Made by a program: the position numbers and the translations under genes. A stretch of DNA of 20,061 nt from a virus, in IMG/VR virus record IMGVR_UViG_3300025127_000385, positions 1-20,061 of that record; one strand, 5' to 3'. Below are positions 9,801 through 16,424 of the stretch, one piece after another (positions within the stretch are counted from its first letter, which is position 1; every line of letters starts with the position of its first letter). The notes under the pieces are model-generated. The model did not search any database. It worked only from the letters and a program-made list of their open reading frames with translations, and was not told the DNA's origin.

Positions 9801-12800
9801 TACTGGGGCACAAAGCAGTGCTGTCGGTCAGTTTGCTTTAAGAGCAAACACTACTGGCTATAACAATAATGCTTTAGGTTCTTCTTCTTTGATGAACAAT
9901 ACTACTGGCCATTCAAACTCTGCTTTTGGTACAGCTGCTTTAAGTCAAAATACAACTGCAAATAATAATGCAGCTTTTGGAAGATCAACTTTAGCAAATA
10001 ACACAACTGGAACTAGAAATACTGCAATAGGAGCTATGGCTTTAGATGCAAATACTACTACAAGTGATAATACAGCAGTAGGTTATGAGTCCTTAACAGC
10101 AAACACAACTGGAAGTCTAAATACTGCCGTAGGTTCTTTGGCTATGGATGCCTCTACAACTGCATCTAACTGTACTGCTATTGGTGCTAGTTCTTTAAGT
10201 GCAAACACAACTGGAGCAGATAACACAGTAGTCGGTACAGAAGCAGCCAAGACTAATACCACAGGGGCTAATATTACTGCTATTGGTAGATCTGCCTTAT
10301 TTGCAAATACAACTGGAGCAAAAAATGTAGCAGTTGGTAGTCAAGCATTAAGAACGAACACTACAGCAAGTAATAATACAGCAGTAGGATATGACGCTTT
10401 AGGAGACAATACTACAGGAAGTGCCAACGTAGCGATAGGTACTGATTCCTTAGATGCTAATAGTACTGGAAGTAATAACGTAGGTATAGGTAATGGTTCT
10501 TTGGGAGCTAATACCACAGCAAGTAATAATACAGGAGTTGGGTATTTTGCTCTTCATGCAAACACAACTGGAGTAGAAAACGTAGCTGTTGGAACAAATT
10601 GTCTTGATGCTAATACTACTGGATTTAATAATACTGCTGTAGGTCATCATTCTTTAGGAGCAAATACAACTGCTTCTTATCACACCGCTTTCGGTTCTTT
10701 TGCTCTTAAAGCTAATACATCAGGAGTAGGTAATACAGCCGTAGGATCTCATTCTCTTGATGCAAATACTACTGGTGGATCAAATGCTGCTTTTGGTAGA
10801 AATGCATTAACTAGCAGCACCAGTGGAAGTTTTAATACAGGTTTAGGTGCTTTTGCTCTTCAGCTTAATAGCACTGCTTCTAATAACACAGCAGTAGGCT
10901 ATAACTCATTAGGTGCAAACACAACTGGAACGCATAACACTGCTGTTGGTAGTGGCTGTCTAGATGCAAGTACCACAGGAGACTACAACGCTGCTGTCGG
11001 AACTAATACTTTAACAAACAGCACAACTGGATCTTATAACGCAGCACTTGGTCACGGAACCTTGCGAGACAACACTTCTGGTTATTCTAACGTAGCTGTA
11101 GGTTCAGCAGCTTGCCAAGAAAACGAAACTGGATTTTATAACGTAGCAATCGGAACTAATGCTTTACAAAGTAATATTAGTCAAAGTTATAACGTAGCAG
11201 TTGGAAATTTTGCATTAACAAATAATATTACAAATTTCAACACAGCCGTTGGCTTTAATGCTTCAAAAGAAAATACTACAGGAAATGGTAATGTAGCTGT
11301 TGGTCAAGGAGCAGCCCAGGAAACAACTACAGGTAGTGACAATGTTGCAGTAGGTCGTCTAGCTTTAAATTCAAATACTACCGCTTCAAACAATACAGCA
11401 GTTGGTAAGTCAGCTTTAGAAGCAAATACAACTGGAACTAACAACGTAGCTCTAGGAGCAAATGCTTTAGATGCCAATACTACAGCTTCTAATAACACTG
11501 CTGTTGGATATAACTCTTTAGGCGCAACTACAACTGGAACTAAAAATACAGCTATTGGACAAGCAGCTTTAGGAGCAAATACAACTGGAGCAGACAATGT
11601 TGCTGTTGGGCAAGCAGCTTTAGACGCTAATACAACTGCATCTAACAACGTAGCAGTTGGTAAAGCAGCTTTAGGAGCAAACACTACTGGAACACAGAAC
11701 GTAGCAGTAGGTACTTATGCATTAGATGCTAATACTACGGCCAGTAATAACACTGCGATTGGTTATGAATCTTTAACAACAAATATTACTGGTATTTCAA
11801 ACGTAGCTATTGGTGCTACAACACTAAAACAAAATAATAGTGGACATAGAAATATAGCTATTGGTCATAATTCTATGGAGCTTACTCAGAGTGGTTCTGA
11901 TAATATAGCGATTGGTCATGACTCTCTAAAGGCAAATACTACTTCCAGTAACAACGTAGCAATAGGAAGATCAGCATTAAACCAAAATACTGCAGCAAAT
12001 AACACTGCGATAGGAAGATCAGCTTTAGCTTTAAACACAACTGGTACTAATAATGTAGCTGTTGGAAGAAACGCTTTAGATGCAAGTACTACAGCTTCAT
12101 ACAATACTGCTATTGGTTCAACTGCTCTTACGACTAATACAACAGGAGCAAATAACACTGCCTTGGGTGCAAACAGTTTAGCTTTAAACACAACTGCCAG
12201 CAATAATACTGGTCTTGGATTTCAAACATTACAAGATAACTCAACTGGTGCATCTAATACGGCAGTTGGAGCTAACAGTATAACCAATAACACCACAGGA
12301 AATTACAATACAGGTGTAGGTGTAGATTCTTTAAAAGCAAATACAACGGCAAGCAATAACACAGCCGTTGGTTATGACTCTTTAACGCTAAACACAACTG
12401 GAACGCAGAACGTAGCAGTTGGTTCTCTTGCTTTAGATGCCAACACCACTGCTTCAAATAATATTGCTATTGGTTATTTATCCCTTACTGCAAACACAAC
12501 TGGTACGCAAAATGTGGGAGTGGGAGTAAATACAATAGCAGATAATACCACTGGAGATTTTAATACTGCTGTAGGTCATCAAGCTCTTAAAAACAACGAA
12601 ACCGCAGATAACAATACTGCTGTTGGTACTAATTCCTTATTAGCAAACACAACTGGAACAGATAATACGGCTGTAGGTGCTAATAGTTTAGATTCAAACA
12701 CTACAGGACAAGCCAATAATGCTATTGGTAGAAATGCTCTTGGAGTAAATACTACAGGTAGTTATAACCAGGCTATAGGTCGTGAATGTTTAGATGCAAA

Positions 12801-14313
12801 TACTTCAGGAGAGATGAATGTTGGTGTTGGTCATGCTTCTTTAAGTGACAACACGACAGGTAGTAGAAATGTTGCTATTGGTTTTGATGCTTTAAATGAT
12901 AATACTACTTCAAGTGATAATACTGCTGTTGGACATAACGCATTAAAATTAAACACTGCTACCAACAATACTGCGTTAGGTAGATCAGCATTAGCAGTAA
13001 ACACAACTGGAGCACAGAACGTAGCTGTTGGTACTTTTGCTTTAGACGCTAATACTACGGCATCTAACAACACTGGTGTTGGTTATCAAGCTCTTACAAC
13101 AAATACAACTGGAACACGTAATGTTGCTCTTGGTTATAACTCATTAAAACTTAATGAAACAGCAAATGACAACACTGCTGTTGGTTATCTAGCTTTATTA
13201 TTAAACACAACTGGATCTCAGAATACAGTTCTGGGAGCTTATGCCCTAGATGCTAATACAACGGCTGGTAATAACACTGCGGTAGGTTATGCTGCTTTAT
13301 CTGCAAATACTACAGCTAACTATAATACGGCAGTTGGTACAAATTCATTATTAACAAACACAACTGGACATTCAAATACTGCTATCGGTTTTAACTCTTT
13401 AGATGCAAGTACAACTAGTTACCAAAACACTGTTGTAGGTAACAGTGCTGGGAGTTCAATTACAACTGCCAACTCTAGCACTGCTATTGGTGCTCAAGCT
13501 ATGCAAAATACCACGACAGCGAGTAATAATACTGCGGTTGGTAGGAGTGCTTTAAAAAACAATACAACTGGTACTGAAAACACTGTAGTAGGTACTTATT
13601 CTACGCAAACTAATACTACAGGAAACTACAACACTGCTTTAGGTTATTACTCATTAAATGCAAACACAACTGGGACAGAAAATACTGCGGTTGGTAGGAG
13701 TGCTTTAAAACACAATACAACTGGTTACAGTAACACAGCCGTAGGTAGTGGAGCGGGGTCTGCAAGTGGAAACACGGGTGGTTTATTTAATACTTTTATA
13801 GGAAGAGGTGCTGGTAGTAGTAGCGCTGCTTCTGGTGGTGTATTTATTGGTAATAACGCTGGTAATACTGCAACAACAGGTAATCAAGTAATTTGTATTG
13901 GACACAATAGCCAACCTTCTAGTGCAACAGCTTCTCAGGAAATAACACTTGGAAGCAGCAGTACTGCAACCCTAAGATGTAATGTACAAACCATATCTTC
14001 CTTATCAGATGCAAGAGATAAGACAAACGTAATCGACCTACCAGAAGGTTTAGATTTCATATCCAAACTAAGACCTGTCAAATTTGAATGGGCTACCAGA
14101 GATGGTAATGGTAAAGATGGATCGTTTGAACATGGCTTTATTGCTCAGGATTTACAGGCTGCACAAAAGGAAAATGATGCTGATTATTTAAACATGGTTA
14201 TGGATGAAAACCCTGACAGGTTAGAAGCTAGTTATGGTAAACTCGTACCAATCCTTGTCAAAGCGATCCAAGAGCTTACAATGGAAGTAAACAAACTTAA
14301 ATCAAATGGCTGA
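6856..14313 (+). CDS. Giant tail fibre: YadA-head-like 17-residue repeats and C-terminal peptidase S74 chaperone
   Basis: This 2485-residue protein has three parts. Residues 1-612 hold an N-terminal attachment segment and three diverged copies of a fibre module beginning at N96, N242 and N490, plus a SAPGTLNTLNELASALGDDP segment common in phage fibres. Residues 614-2292 are 99 consecutive repeats of consensus N-T/V-A-V/I-G-x-x-A/S-L-x-x-N-T-T-G-x-x, the YadA head/Hep_Hag type that forms a trimeric left-handed beta-roll. Residues 2293-2383 are degenerate Gly/Ser-rich repeats. The final 102 residues are a peptidase-S74 intramolecular chaperone: SDARDKTNV with the predicted nucleophile S2384, then LRPVKFEW, HGFIAQDLQ and a C-terminal helix LVPILVKAIQELTMEVNKL. 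S74 domains drive trimer folding and then cleave themselves off at that serine. It is probably the main long host-recognition fibre. The gene has no frame break despite the repeats. Confidence 0.93.
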   Translation: MTSVNVTTTKNTVTVNGETRVVTVKTAGPQGTFTDGNLGDVTVSNNGTNIVVNAGAIDNANIASNAAISLSKLATGALPTAITVTSANISDLSIVNADINASAAIAGTKISPNFGSQNIVTTGTIASDNITIAGATPTLTFTDNDANPDYEIRNHSGYFAIRDATSSVNKIRVNPDGHIDIHAFLECLDSLSVTGNITVSGTVDGRDVATDGTKLDGIETAATADQTAAEIKTLLDSNGIVNSNVDASAAIAGTKISPDFGSQNITTSGEIEITGSTTVLKFTENDNNPDFGFLGNGGLLRVQDLTNTSNIMIFGPNNVQCVKNLDLDNGLDVSGNITVTGTVDGVDIAALNTTVGNLSLSGSVLADGTTATTQSASDNSTKVATTAYTDTAVANLVDSAPGTLNTLNELASALGDDPNFATTVTNSIATKMPLAGGQFTGNITFSGTQTVDGRDLSVDGSKLDGIESGATADQTASDIKTLFNSSGLVNAQIDASAAIAGTKISPNFGSQNIVTTGQVFSSYATLTAVNPTLTFSDSDNNPDYTINVNSGILKITDSTNSADRFVVNTDGHVDITGNLDVGAGLDVTGNITGTTDATINGVTVGKGASSVANNTALGVSALAANTSGNDNLAVGSLALEDNTSGGHNVALGRKALNSNTTQSNNTAIGSHALNVATASNNTAVGYASLLSNTTGTDNTATGANALDANTTGNYNSAFGTHALSANGGGQRNTALGRGSLASNTTGSYNVGIGYAALSNQTTSTSNTAVGDYAARLMTTGIDNTAVGRYALYNNTTGYFNTAVGVSSLASTSTGIDNTAVGRYALYSNTTSSNNTAIGSSALTSNTTGAGNIAVGSQALDANTTANNNIGIGYFSLSNNTTGTRNIGIGTSALLGNTTADNNTAVGYNALQENTTADNNTAFGYQALYANTTGTQNVAVGALALDANTTGGSNTAVGEECLTANTTGSGNVGVGERTLRDNTTGAQSSAVGQFALRANTTGYNNNALGSSSLMNNTTGHSNSAFGTAALSQNTTANNNAAFGRSTLANNTTGTRNTAIGAMALDANTTTSDNTAVGYESLTANTTGSLNTAVGSLAMDASTTASNCTAIGASSLSANTTGADNTVVGTEAAKTNTTGANITAIGRSALFANTTGAKNVAVGSQALRTNTTASNNTAVGYDALGDNTTGSANVAIGTDSLDANSTGSNNVGIGNGSLGANTTASNNTGVGYFALHANTTGVENVAVGTNCLDANTTGFNNTAVGHHSLGANTTASYHTAFGSFALKANTSGVGNTAVGSHSLDANTTGGSNAAFGRNALTSSTSGSFNTGLGAFALQLNSTASNNTAVGYNSLGANTTGTHNTAVGSGCLDASTTGDYNAAVGTNTLTNSTTGSYNAALGHGTLRDNTSGYSNVAVGSAACQENETGFYNVAIGTNALQSNISQSYNVAVGNFALTNNITNFNTAVGFNASKENTTGNGNVAVGQGAAQETTTGSDNVAVGRLALNSNTTASNNTAVGKSALEANTTGTNNVALGANALDANTTASNNTAVGYNSLGATTTGTKNTAIGQAALGANTTGADNVAVGQAALDANTTASNNVAVGKAALGANTTGTQNVAVGTYALDANTTASNNTAIGYESLTTNITGISNVAIGATTLKQNNSGHRNIAIGHNSMELTQSGSDNIAIGHDSLKANTTSSNNVAIGRSALNQNTAANNTAIGRSALALNTTGTNNVAVGRNALDASTTASYNTAIGSTALTTNTTGANNTALGANSLALNTTASNNTGLGFQTLQDNSTGASNTAVGANSITNNTTGNYNTGVGVDSLKANTTASNNTAVGYDSLTLNTTGTQNVAVGSLALDANTTASNNIAIGYLSLTANTTGTQNVGVGVNTIADNTTGDFNTAVGHQALKNNETADNNTAVGTNSLLANTTGTDNTAVGANSLDSNTTGQANNAIGRNALGVNTTGSYNQAIGRECLDANTSGEMNVGVGHASLSDNTTGSRNVAIGFDALNDNTTSSDNTAVGHNALKLNTATNNTALGRSALAVNTTGAQNVAVGTFALDANTTASNNTGVGYQALTTNTTGTRNVALGYNSLKLNETANDNTAVGYLALLLNTTGSQNTVLGAYALDANTTAGNNTAVGYAALSANTTANYNTAVGTNSLLTNTTGHSNTAIGFNSLDASTTSYQNTVVGNSAGSSITTANSSTAIGAQAMQNTTTASNNTAVGRSALKNNTTGTENTVVGTYSTQTNTTGNYNTALGYYSLNANTTGTENTAVGRSALKHNTTGYSNTAVGSGAGSASGNTGGLFNTFIGRGAGSSSAASGGVFIGNNAGNTATTGNQVICIGHNSQPSSATASQEITLGSSSTATLRCNVQTISSLSDARDKTNVIDLPEGLDFISKLRPVKFEWATRDGNGKDGSFEHGFIAQDLQAAQKENDADYLNMVMDENPDRLEASYGKLVPILVKAIQELTMEVNKLKSNG
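7141..8640 (+). repeat. Three diverged copies of an N-terminal fibre module
   Basis: A segment with the core ASAAIAGTKISPNFGSQNI starts at bases 7141, 7579 and 8323 (residues N96, N242, N490). Each copy continues into a strand-rich part (LTFTDNDANPDY; LKFTENDNNPDF; LTFSDSDNNPDY) and a VTGNI segment. A linking part, TVDGRDxxxDGxKLDGIE followed by ATADQTA, occurs twice, before copies 2 and 3. Copies 1 and 2 are 146 residues apart; copies 2 and 3 are 248 apart because about 100 residues with the TLNTLNELASALGDD segment lie between them. The DNA of the core is also similar (GGATCGCA is shared by all three), so they arose by duplication within the gene. Confidence 0.85.
8695..13731 (+). repeat. 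Array of 99 coding repeats, 51 bp (17 residues) each
   Basis: I segmented the protein by hand. Repeat 1 begins at N614 (base 8695) and repeat 99 ends at 13731. Ninety-five units are 17 residues and four (units 4, 50, 65, 84) are 16, which gives 1679 residues or 5037 bases and matches the coordinates exactly. Glycine at position 5 is present in all 99 units and asparagine at position 1 in 94. The DNA is much less conserved than the protein because synonymous codons vary freely (GCA/GCT/GCG/GCC for the same Ala), so most units are old and held by selection on the protein. Some neighbours are nearly identical in DNA and look recently copied. Confidence 0.95.
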
Positions 14314-14557
14314 ACGTACTGCTGACGAAGTTGCTGCAATCTTTACTGCTGCTGGAGATAGCGTGACTTTAATTAACACCGCTAAAACATCAGATGAAAC
14401 TGATGATGAATACAAAGACAAGATTAAACGTAATGTAGAGCATCTTGAAATTATCAAGGCATACAAAAAAGAAGATGAAACAACATCTATCTGGACTAGT
14501 GAAGATTTCACTGCTATCGACAAAGCTGTTGTTGATGGTAAAAAAGTTTATTCTTAG
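14306..14557 (+). CDS. Small fibre-adjacent protein, unknown function
   Basis: An 83-residue acidic protein, largely helical by composition. A central RNVEHLEIIKAYKKED segment and a TTSIWTSEDFTAIDKA end resemble, from memory, short proteins encoded right after S74 fibres in marine cyanophages. The ATG lies inside the end of the fibre gene (8-base overlap), so it is coupled to the fibre. No signal peptide, membrane segment or catalytic motif is visible. A role as fibre assembly chaperone or fibre cap is possible from position only. Confidence 0.72.
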   Translation: MAERTADEVAAIFTAAGDSVTLINTAKTSDETDDEYKDKIKRNVEHLEIIKAYKKEDETTSIWTSEDFTAIDKAVVDGKKVYS

Positions 14558-14586
14558 GTATCATTAGTACAATTATTTAAAAATTT

Positions 14587-14805
14587 ATGTCAGCTTTATC
14601 TAAAAGATGTGAAGAACGTAAAGCAGAAGCCCAGGCTCTTGCTGAAAAGTACAACGCAGGTGTTGAAGAAGTAGAAAAAATGAAAAACGCAAACCAACAA
14701 GTATATGCGGAATTTCAAATTAAAAATGCTCAATATGCTGAACTTCTTGCTCAAGTAAAAGAAGAAGAAGGAGCAGAAGAACCTGCAACAGAAGTTGTAG
14801 ATTAG
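14587..14805 (+). CDS. Small coiled-coil protein, unknown function
   Basis: A 72-residue protein made almost wholly of charged, Ala-rich helix (KRCEERKAEAQALAEKY onward), with heptad-like spacing through about residue 57 and an acidic Glu-rich tail. It follows the previous gene after 29 bases in which I see no clear promoter or ribosome site. It is cytoplasmic by composition. Its stop at 14803-14805 overlaps the stop of a minus-strand micro-gene. Function is not recognised; a small structural or assembly factor is possible. Confidence 0.68.
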   Translation: MSALSKRCEERKAEAQALAEKYNAGVEEVEKMKNANQQVYAEFQIKNAQYAELLAQVKEEEGAEEPATEVVD

Positions 14806-14906
14806 TTAGATTTTCCCAACATCTGACGTTGTATTATTCCTAATGTGACGTACAAGGGTGATAGACCTATAATTAACAGTAATACGGCTATGCTCATAAC
14901 TGACAT
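14802..14906 (-). CDS. Micro-protein with one membrane segment (34-43 residues)
   Basis: The minus strand encodes a 34-residue protein from the ATG at 14906, or 43 residues from the in-frame ATG at 14933. It has a clean hydrophobic segment (IAVLLLIIGLSPLYVTLGII) and a short basic tail, QRQMLGKSN. Hydrophobic helix, positive-inside tail and sensible length make it more protein-like than the plus-strand extension that covers the same bases. From memory, small proteins ending in IQRQMLGK-like sequence occur in marine cyanophages. An AAAGG purine run lies just upstream of the 14906 ATG, close for that start and far for an ATG at 14897, so the exact start is unsure. It is the only minus-strand gene in this block. 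Confidence 0.5.
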   Translation of the reverse strand: MSVMSIAVLLLIIGLSPLYVTLGIIQRQMLGKSN

Positions 14907-14931
14907 AGCCTTTAAAATTGCAAATTTTATC

Positions 14932-15150
14932 ATGTTTCAAAAAATAGCTAATGTTTTGAGTATTATCTCATTTGTAATGGTAGCTTCAATGAGTGGTGGA
15001 GCGTACTTTGGTTACAAGTATGTAACTTCAGAACAGTTTAAATCTAAAGTAATGAATGAAATTCTTGGTAATGTACAAGGAATGATGCCCAAAATATTAG
15101 ATAATGGTTTACCTAAAATGACAGGTCCATCAATGCCAATCATAAAATAA
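14932..15150 (+). CDS. Small inner-membrane protein, one TM segment
   Basis: I place the start at the ATG at 14932 (73 residues, MFQKIANVLSIISFVMV...). A GTG at 14845 would extend it to 101 residues, but that extension lies entirely opposite the minus-strand micro-gene, and I recall phage relatives starting at MFQKIAN. Residues 7-27 are a membrane segment with Gly/Ser-rich continuation (ASMSGGAYFGYKYV). A helical part follows and the end is TGPSMPIIK. No Shine-Dalgarno is visible for either start. It sits three bases before the 2OG oxygenase gene. Function is not recognised; a membrane anchor or lysis accessory is possible. Confidence 0.68.
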   Translation: MFQKIANVLSIISFVMVASMSGGAYFGYKYVTSEQFKSKVMNEILGNVQGMMPKILDNGLPKMTGPSMPIIK

Positions 15151-15153
15151 TAG

Positions 15154-15651
15154 ATGAAAGTAATTGATGATTTTTTGCCCGAAGAAGAATTTAAATTAGT
15201 TCAAACTCTAATGATGGATTATGGTTTTCCTTGGTTTTATAATGATTCAGTAACTAAAGACCCTTATCCGCAAAATTGTAAAGAGTTTCAATTCGTACAT
15301 TTATTTTATAACCCTTTATGTGGCATGGTAAGTGAATACCCACGATGGAAAGATATAGTCAAACCTTATGCAGACAGATTAGTTAGCACTGCGATATTAA
15401 GAATTAAAGCAAACTTAAATATTGCAACAAAAGAATTTATAACAAGAGAATTTCATACAGATTTTAATATTAAATGTAAAACAGCAGTAATTTATATTAA
15501 TACCAATAATGGTTATACACTTTTTGAAGACAGTGAAAAAGTAGAAAGTGTAGAAAATCGAGTAGTTATCTTTGATTCACATATGAGACACGCAGGAATA
15601 CCCTGTACAGATGAAAAAAGAAGAGTAGTTATTAACTTTAATTTTATTTAA
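15154..15651 (+). CDS. 2OG-Fe(II) oxygenase (short phage form)
   Basis: This 165-residue protein shows the double-stranded beta-helix signature of 2-oxoglutarate/iron-dependent oxygenases. The HxD pair is H101 and D103 (EFHTDF), the distal histidine is H146 (RHAG), and R156 or R157 (EKRRVVIN) would hold 2-oxoglutarate. The strand motif AVIYINTNNGYTLFEDSEKV is characteristic of the prolyl-hydroxylase-like group, well known in marine cyanophages. It is about the usual length for those small forms. The substrate is unknown; these enzymes hydroxylate proteins or nucleic acids. It sits in a block of small genes next to the tail fibres, so modification of a virion or host surface protein is one guess. 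Confidence 0.88.
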   Translation: MKVIDDFLPEEEFKLVQTLMMDYGFPWFYNDSVTKDPYPQNCKEFQFVHLFYNPLCGMVSEYPRWKDIVKPYADRLVSTAILRIKANLNIATKEFITREFHTDFNIKCKTAVIYINTNNGYTLFEDSEKVESVENRVVIFDSHMRHAGIPCTDEKRRVVINFNFI

Positions 15652-15652
15652 A

Positions 15653-15820
15653 ATGAACTGTTGGCACTGTAAAACTGAACTTATCTGGGGTGCTGATGCC
15701 GATATAGAAGAGGATTTTCAACCTGTTTTATATCAAGAATATTCAATGGTAAGTAACTTTTCTTGTCCTAAATGTAATTCGTATGTAGAAGTATATAAAC
15801 GAAGAGATGCCTACGATTAA
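15653..15820 (+). CDS. Small zinc-ribbon protein (55 residues)
   Basis: Translating from the ATG at 15653 gives 55 residues with two CxxC knuckles, C3-x-x-C6 (NCWHCKTELIWG) and C38-x-x-C41 (SCPKCNSYVEVY), the pattern of a zinc ribbon. The start lies one base after the oxygenase stop, and the end overlaps the next gene by 14 bases. I recall close relatives as unnamed small proteins in cyanophages. A compact metal-binding domain of this kind usually binds nucleic acid or protein. No other domain is present. Confidence 0.82.
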   Translation: MNCWHCKTELIWGADADIEEDFQPVLYQEYSMVSNFSCPKCNSYVEVYKRRDAYD

Positions 15821-16424
15821 AGTTCCTAAGATAAAAATACCGAAGATAGATATACCAGAAACACCTCTTATACCAGAACACGTTTTAACAGGTAATATTC
15901 CAGGATGTAATTTATATCATAGAGATTTAGAGATAACAAAAAATCCTAGTATTTTATACAACGACAGGAACGCATATATAACTTGTCCAGAGGGAGAAAT
16001 GCCTTCGTTCAATCCAATAGAATACGATCCAAGAAAACCTATTGAAACAGTAACTCCTACACAATCTCCACAGCAACCAGAATATAGACCTGTTATCCCA
16101 AAGAAAAAAGAAGAGAAAGAAACAATAGAAATACCTCCCTGTCCTGGCAAAAAAGATTTAAGAGTAGGAAGTTTTGTTAATGAAAAGCGTTTGGAGCGTG
16201 TAAAAGGCTATAAAAGGGGAGAAGATGGAATTGAATGTATCACTCTTTATGAAGACGTACCCTTCAAAGATCAATACATACCGAATCCTCCACAGCTTGT
16301 TAGCACTGCTCTCATTGCTAGCGTTGCTGCCACTACTCCATTACTCCTTAATGTCGTAAAACCTTTGGTAAAAAATATTATAAAAAAACTTACAAAGAAA
16401 AAAGATAAATCTAATCCGTCTTAA
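15807..16424 (+). CDS. Proline/lysine-rich protein with C-terminal membrane segment
   Basis: A 205-residue protein. The N-terminus is a repetitive IKVPKIKIPKIDIPE stretch of alternating Pro, Lys and Ile. A middle region has cysteines at 34, 60, 112 and 144 and a low-complexity TPTQSPQQPEYRPVIPKKKEEKE linker near 84-105. Near residues 165-185 there is a hydrophobic segment (STALIASVAATTPLLLNVV), followed by a very basic tail ending KKLTKKKDKSNPS. The topology suggests a membrane protein with its tail in the cytoplasm. Similar proteins occur beside the next (minus-strand) secreted proteins in cyanophages, from memory. The gene ends convergently, overlapping the minus-strand neighbour by 14 bases. 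Function is not known. Confidence 0.75.
   Translation: MPTIKVPKIKIPKIDIPETPLIPEHVLTGNIPGCNLYHRDLEITKNPSILYNDRNAYITCPEGEMPSFNPIEYDPRKPIETVTPTQSPQQPEYRPVIPKKKEEKETIEIPPCPGKKDLRVGSFVNEKRLERVKGYKRGEDGIECITLYEDVPFKDQYIPNPPQLVSTALIASVAATTPLLLNVVKPLVKNIIKKLTKKKDKSNPS

Noticed and set aside
7530-13073. Several long minus-strand open frames opposite the giant fibre
   Set aside because: They follow the repeat period and are rich in Ala, Val and Pro because they mirror the N-T-A-V-G codons; they are shadows without ribosome sites or recognisable domains.
8695-13731. Regular short repeats that could suggest a CRISPR array
   Set aside because: The 51-base units are in frame, coding, and vary at synonymous sites; there are no constant repeats with unique spacers.
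14886-14910. Hairpin GGCTATG ... CATAGCC followed by TTTAAAATT as a terminator
   Set aside because: The stem is only seven base pairs with an 11-base loop and no true T-run; it falls inside the micro-gene and may be chance.
14845-14931. GTG-initiated N-terminal extension of the small membrane protein
   Set aside because: No ribosome site, lies opposite a more protein-like minus-strand frame, and the ATG at 14932 gives a normal membrane protein start. Kept as an alternative only.
15917-16150. Minus-strand open frame inside the Pro/Lys-rich gene
   Set aside because: Antisense shadow with no start signal; the plus-strand gene is better supported by its overlap with the zinc-ribbon gene and by its membrane topology.
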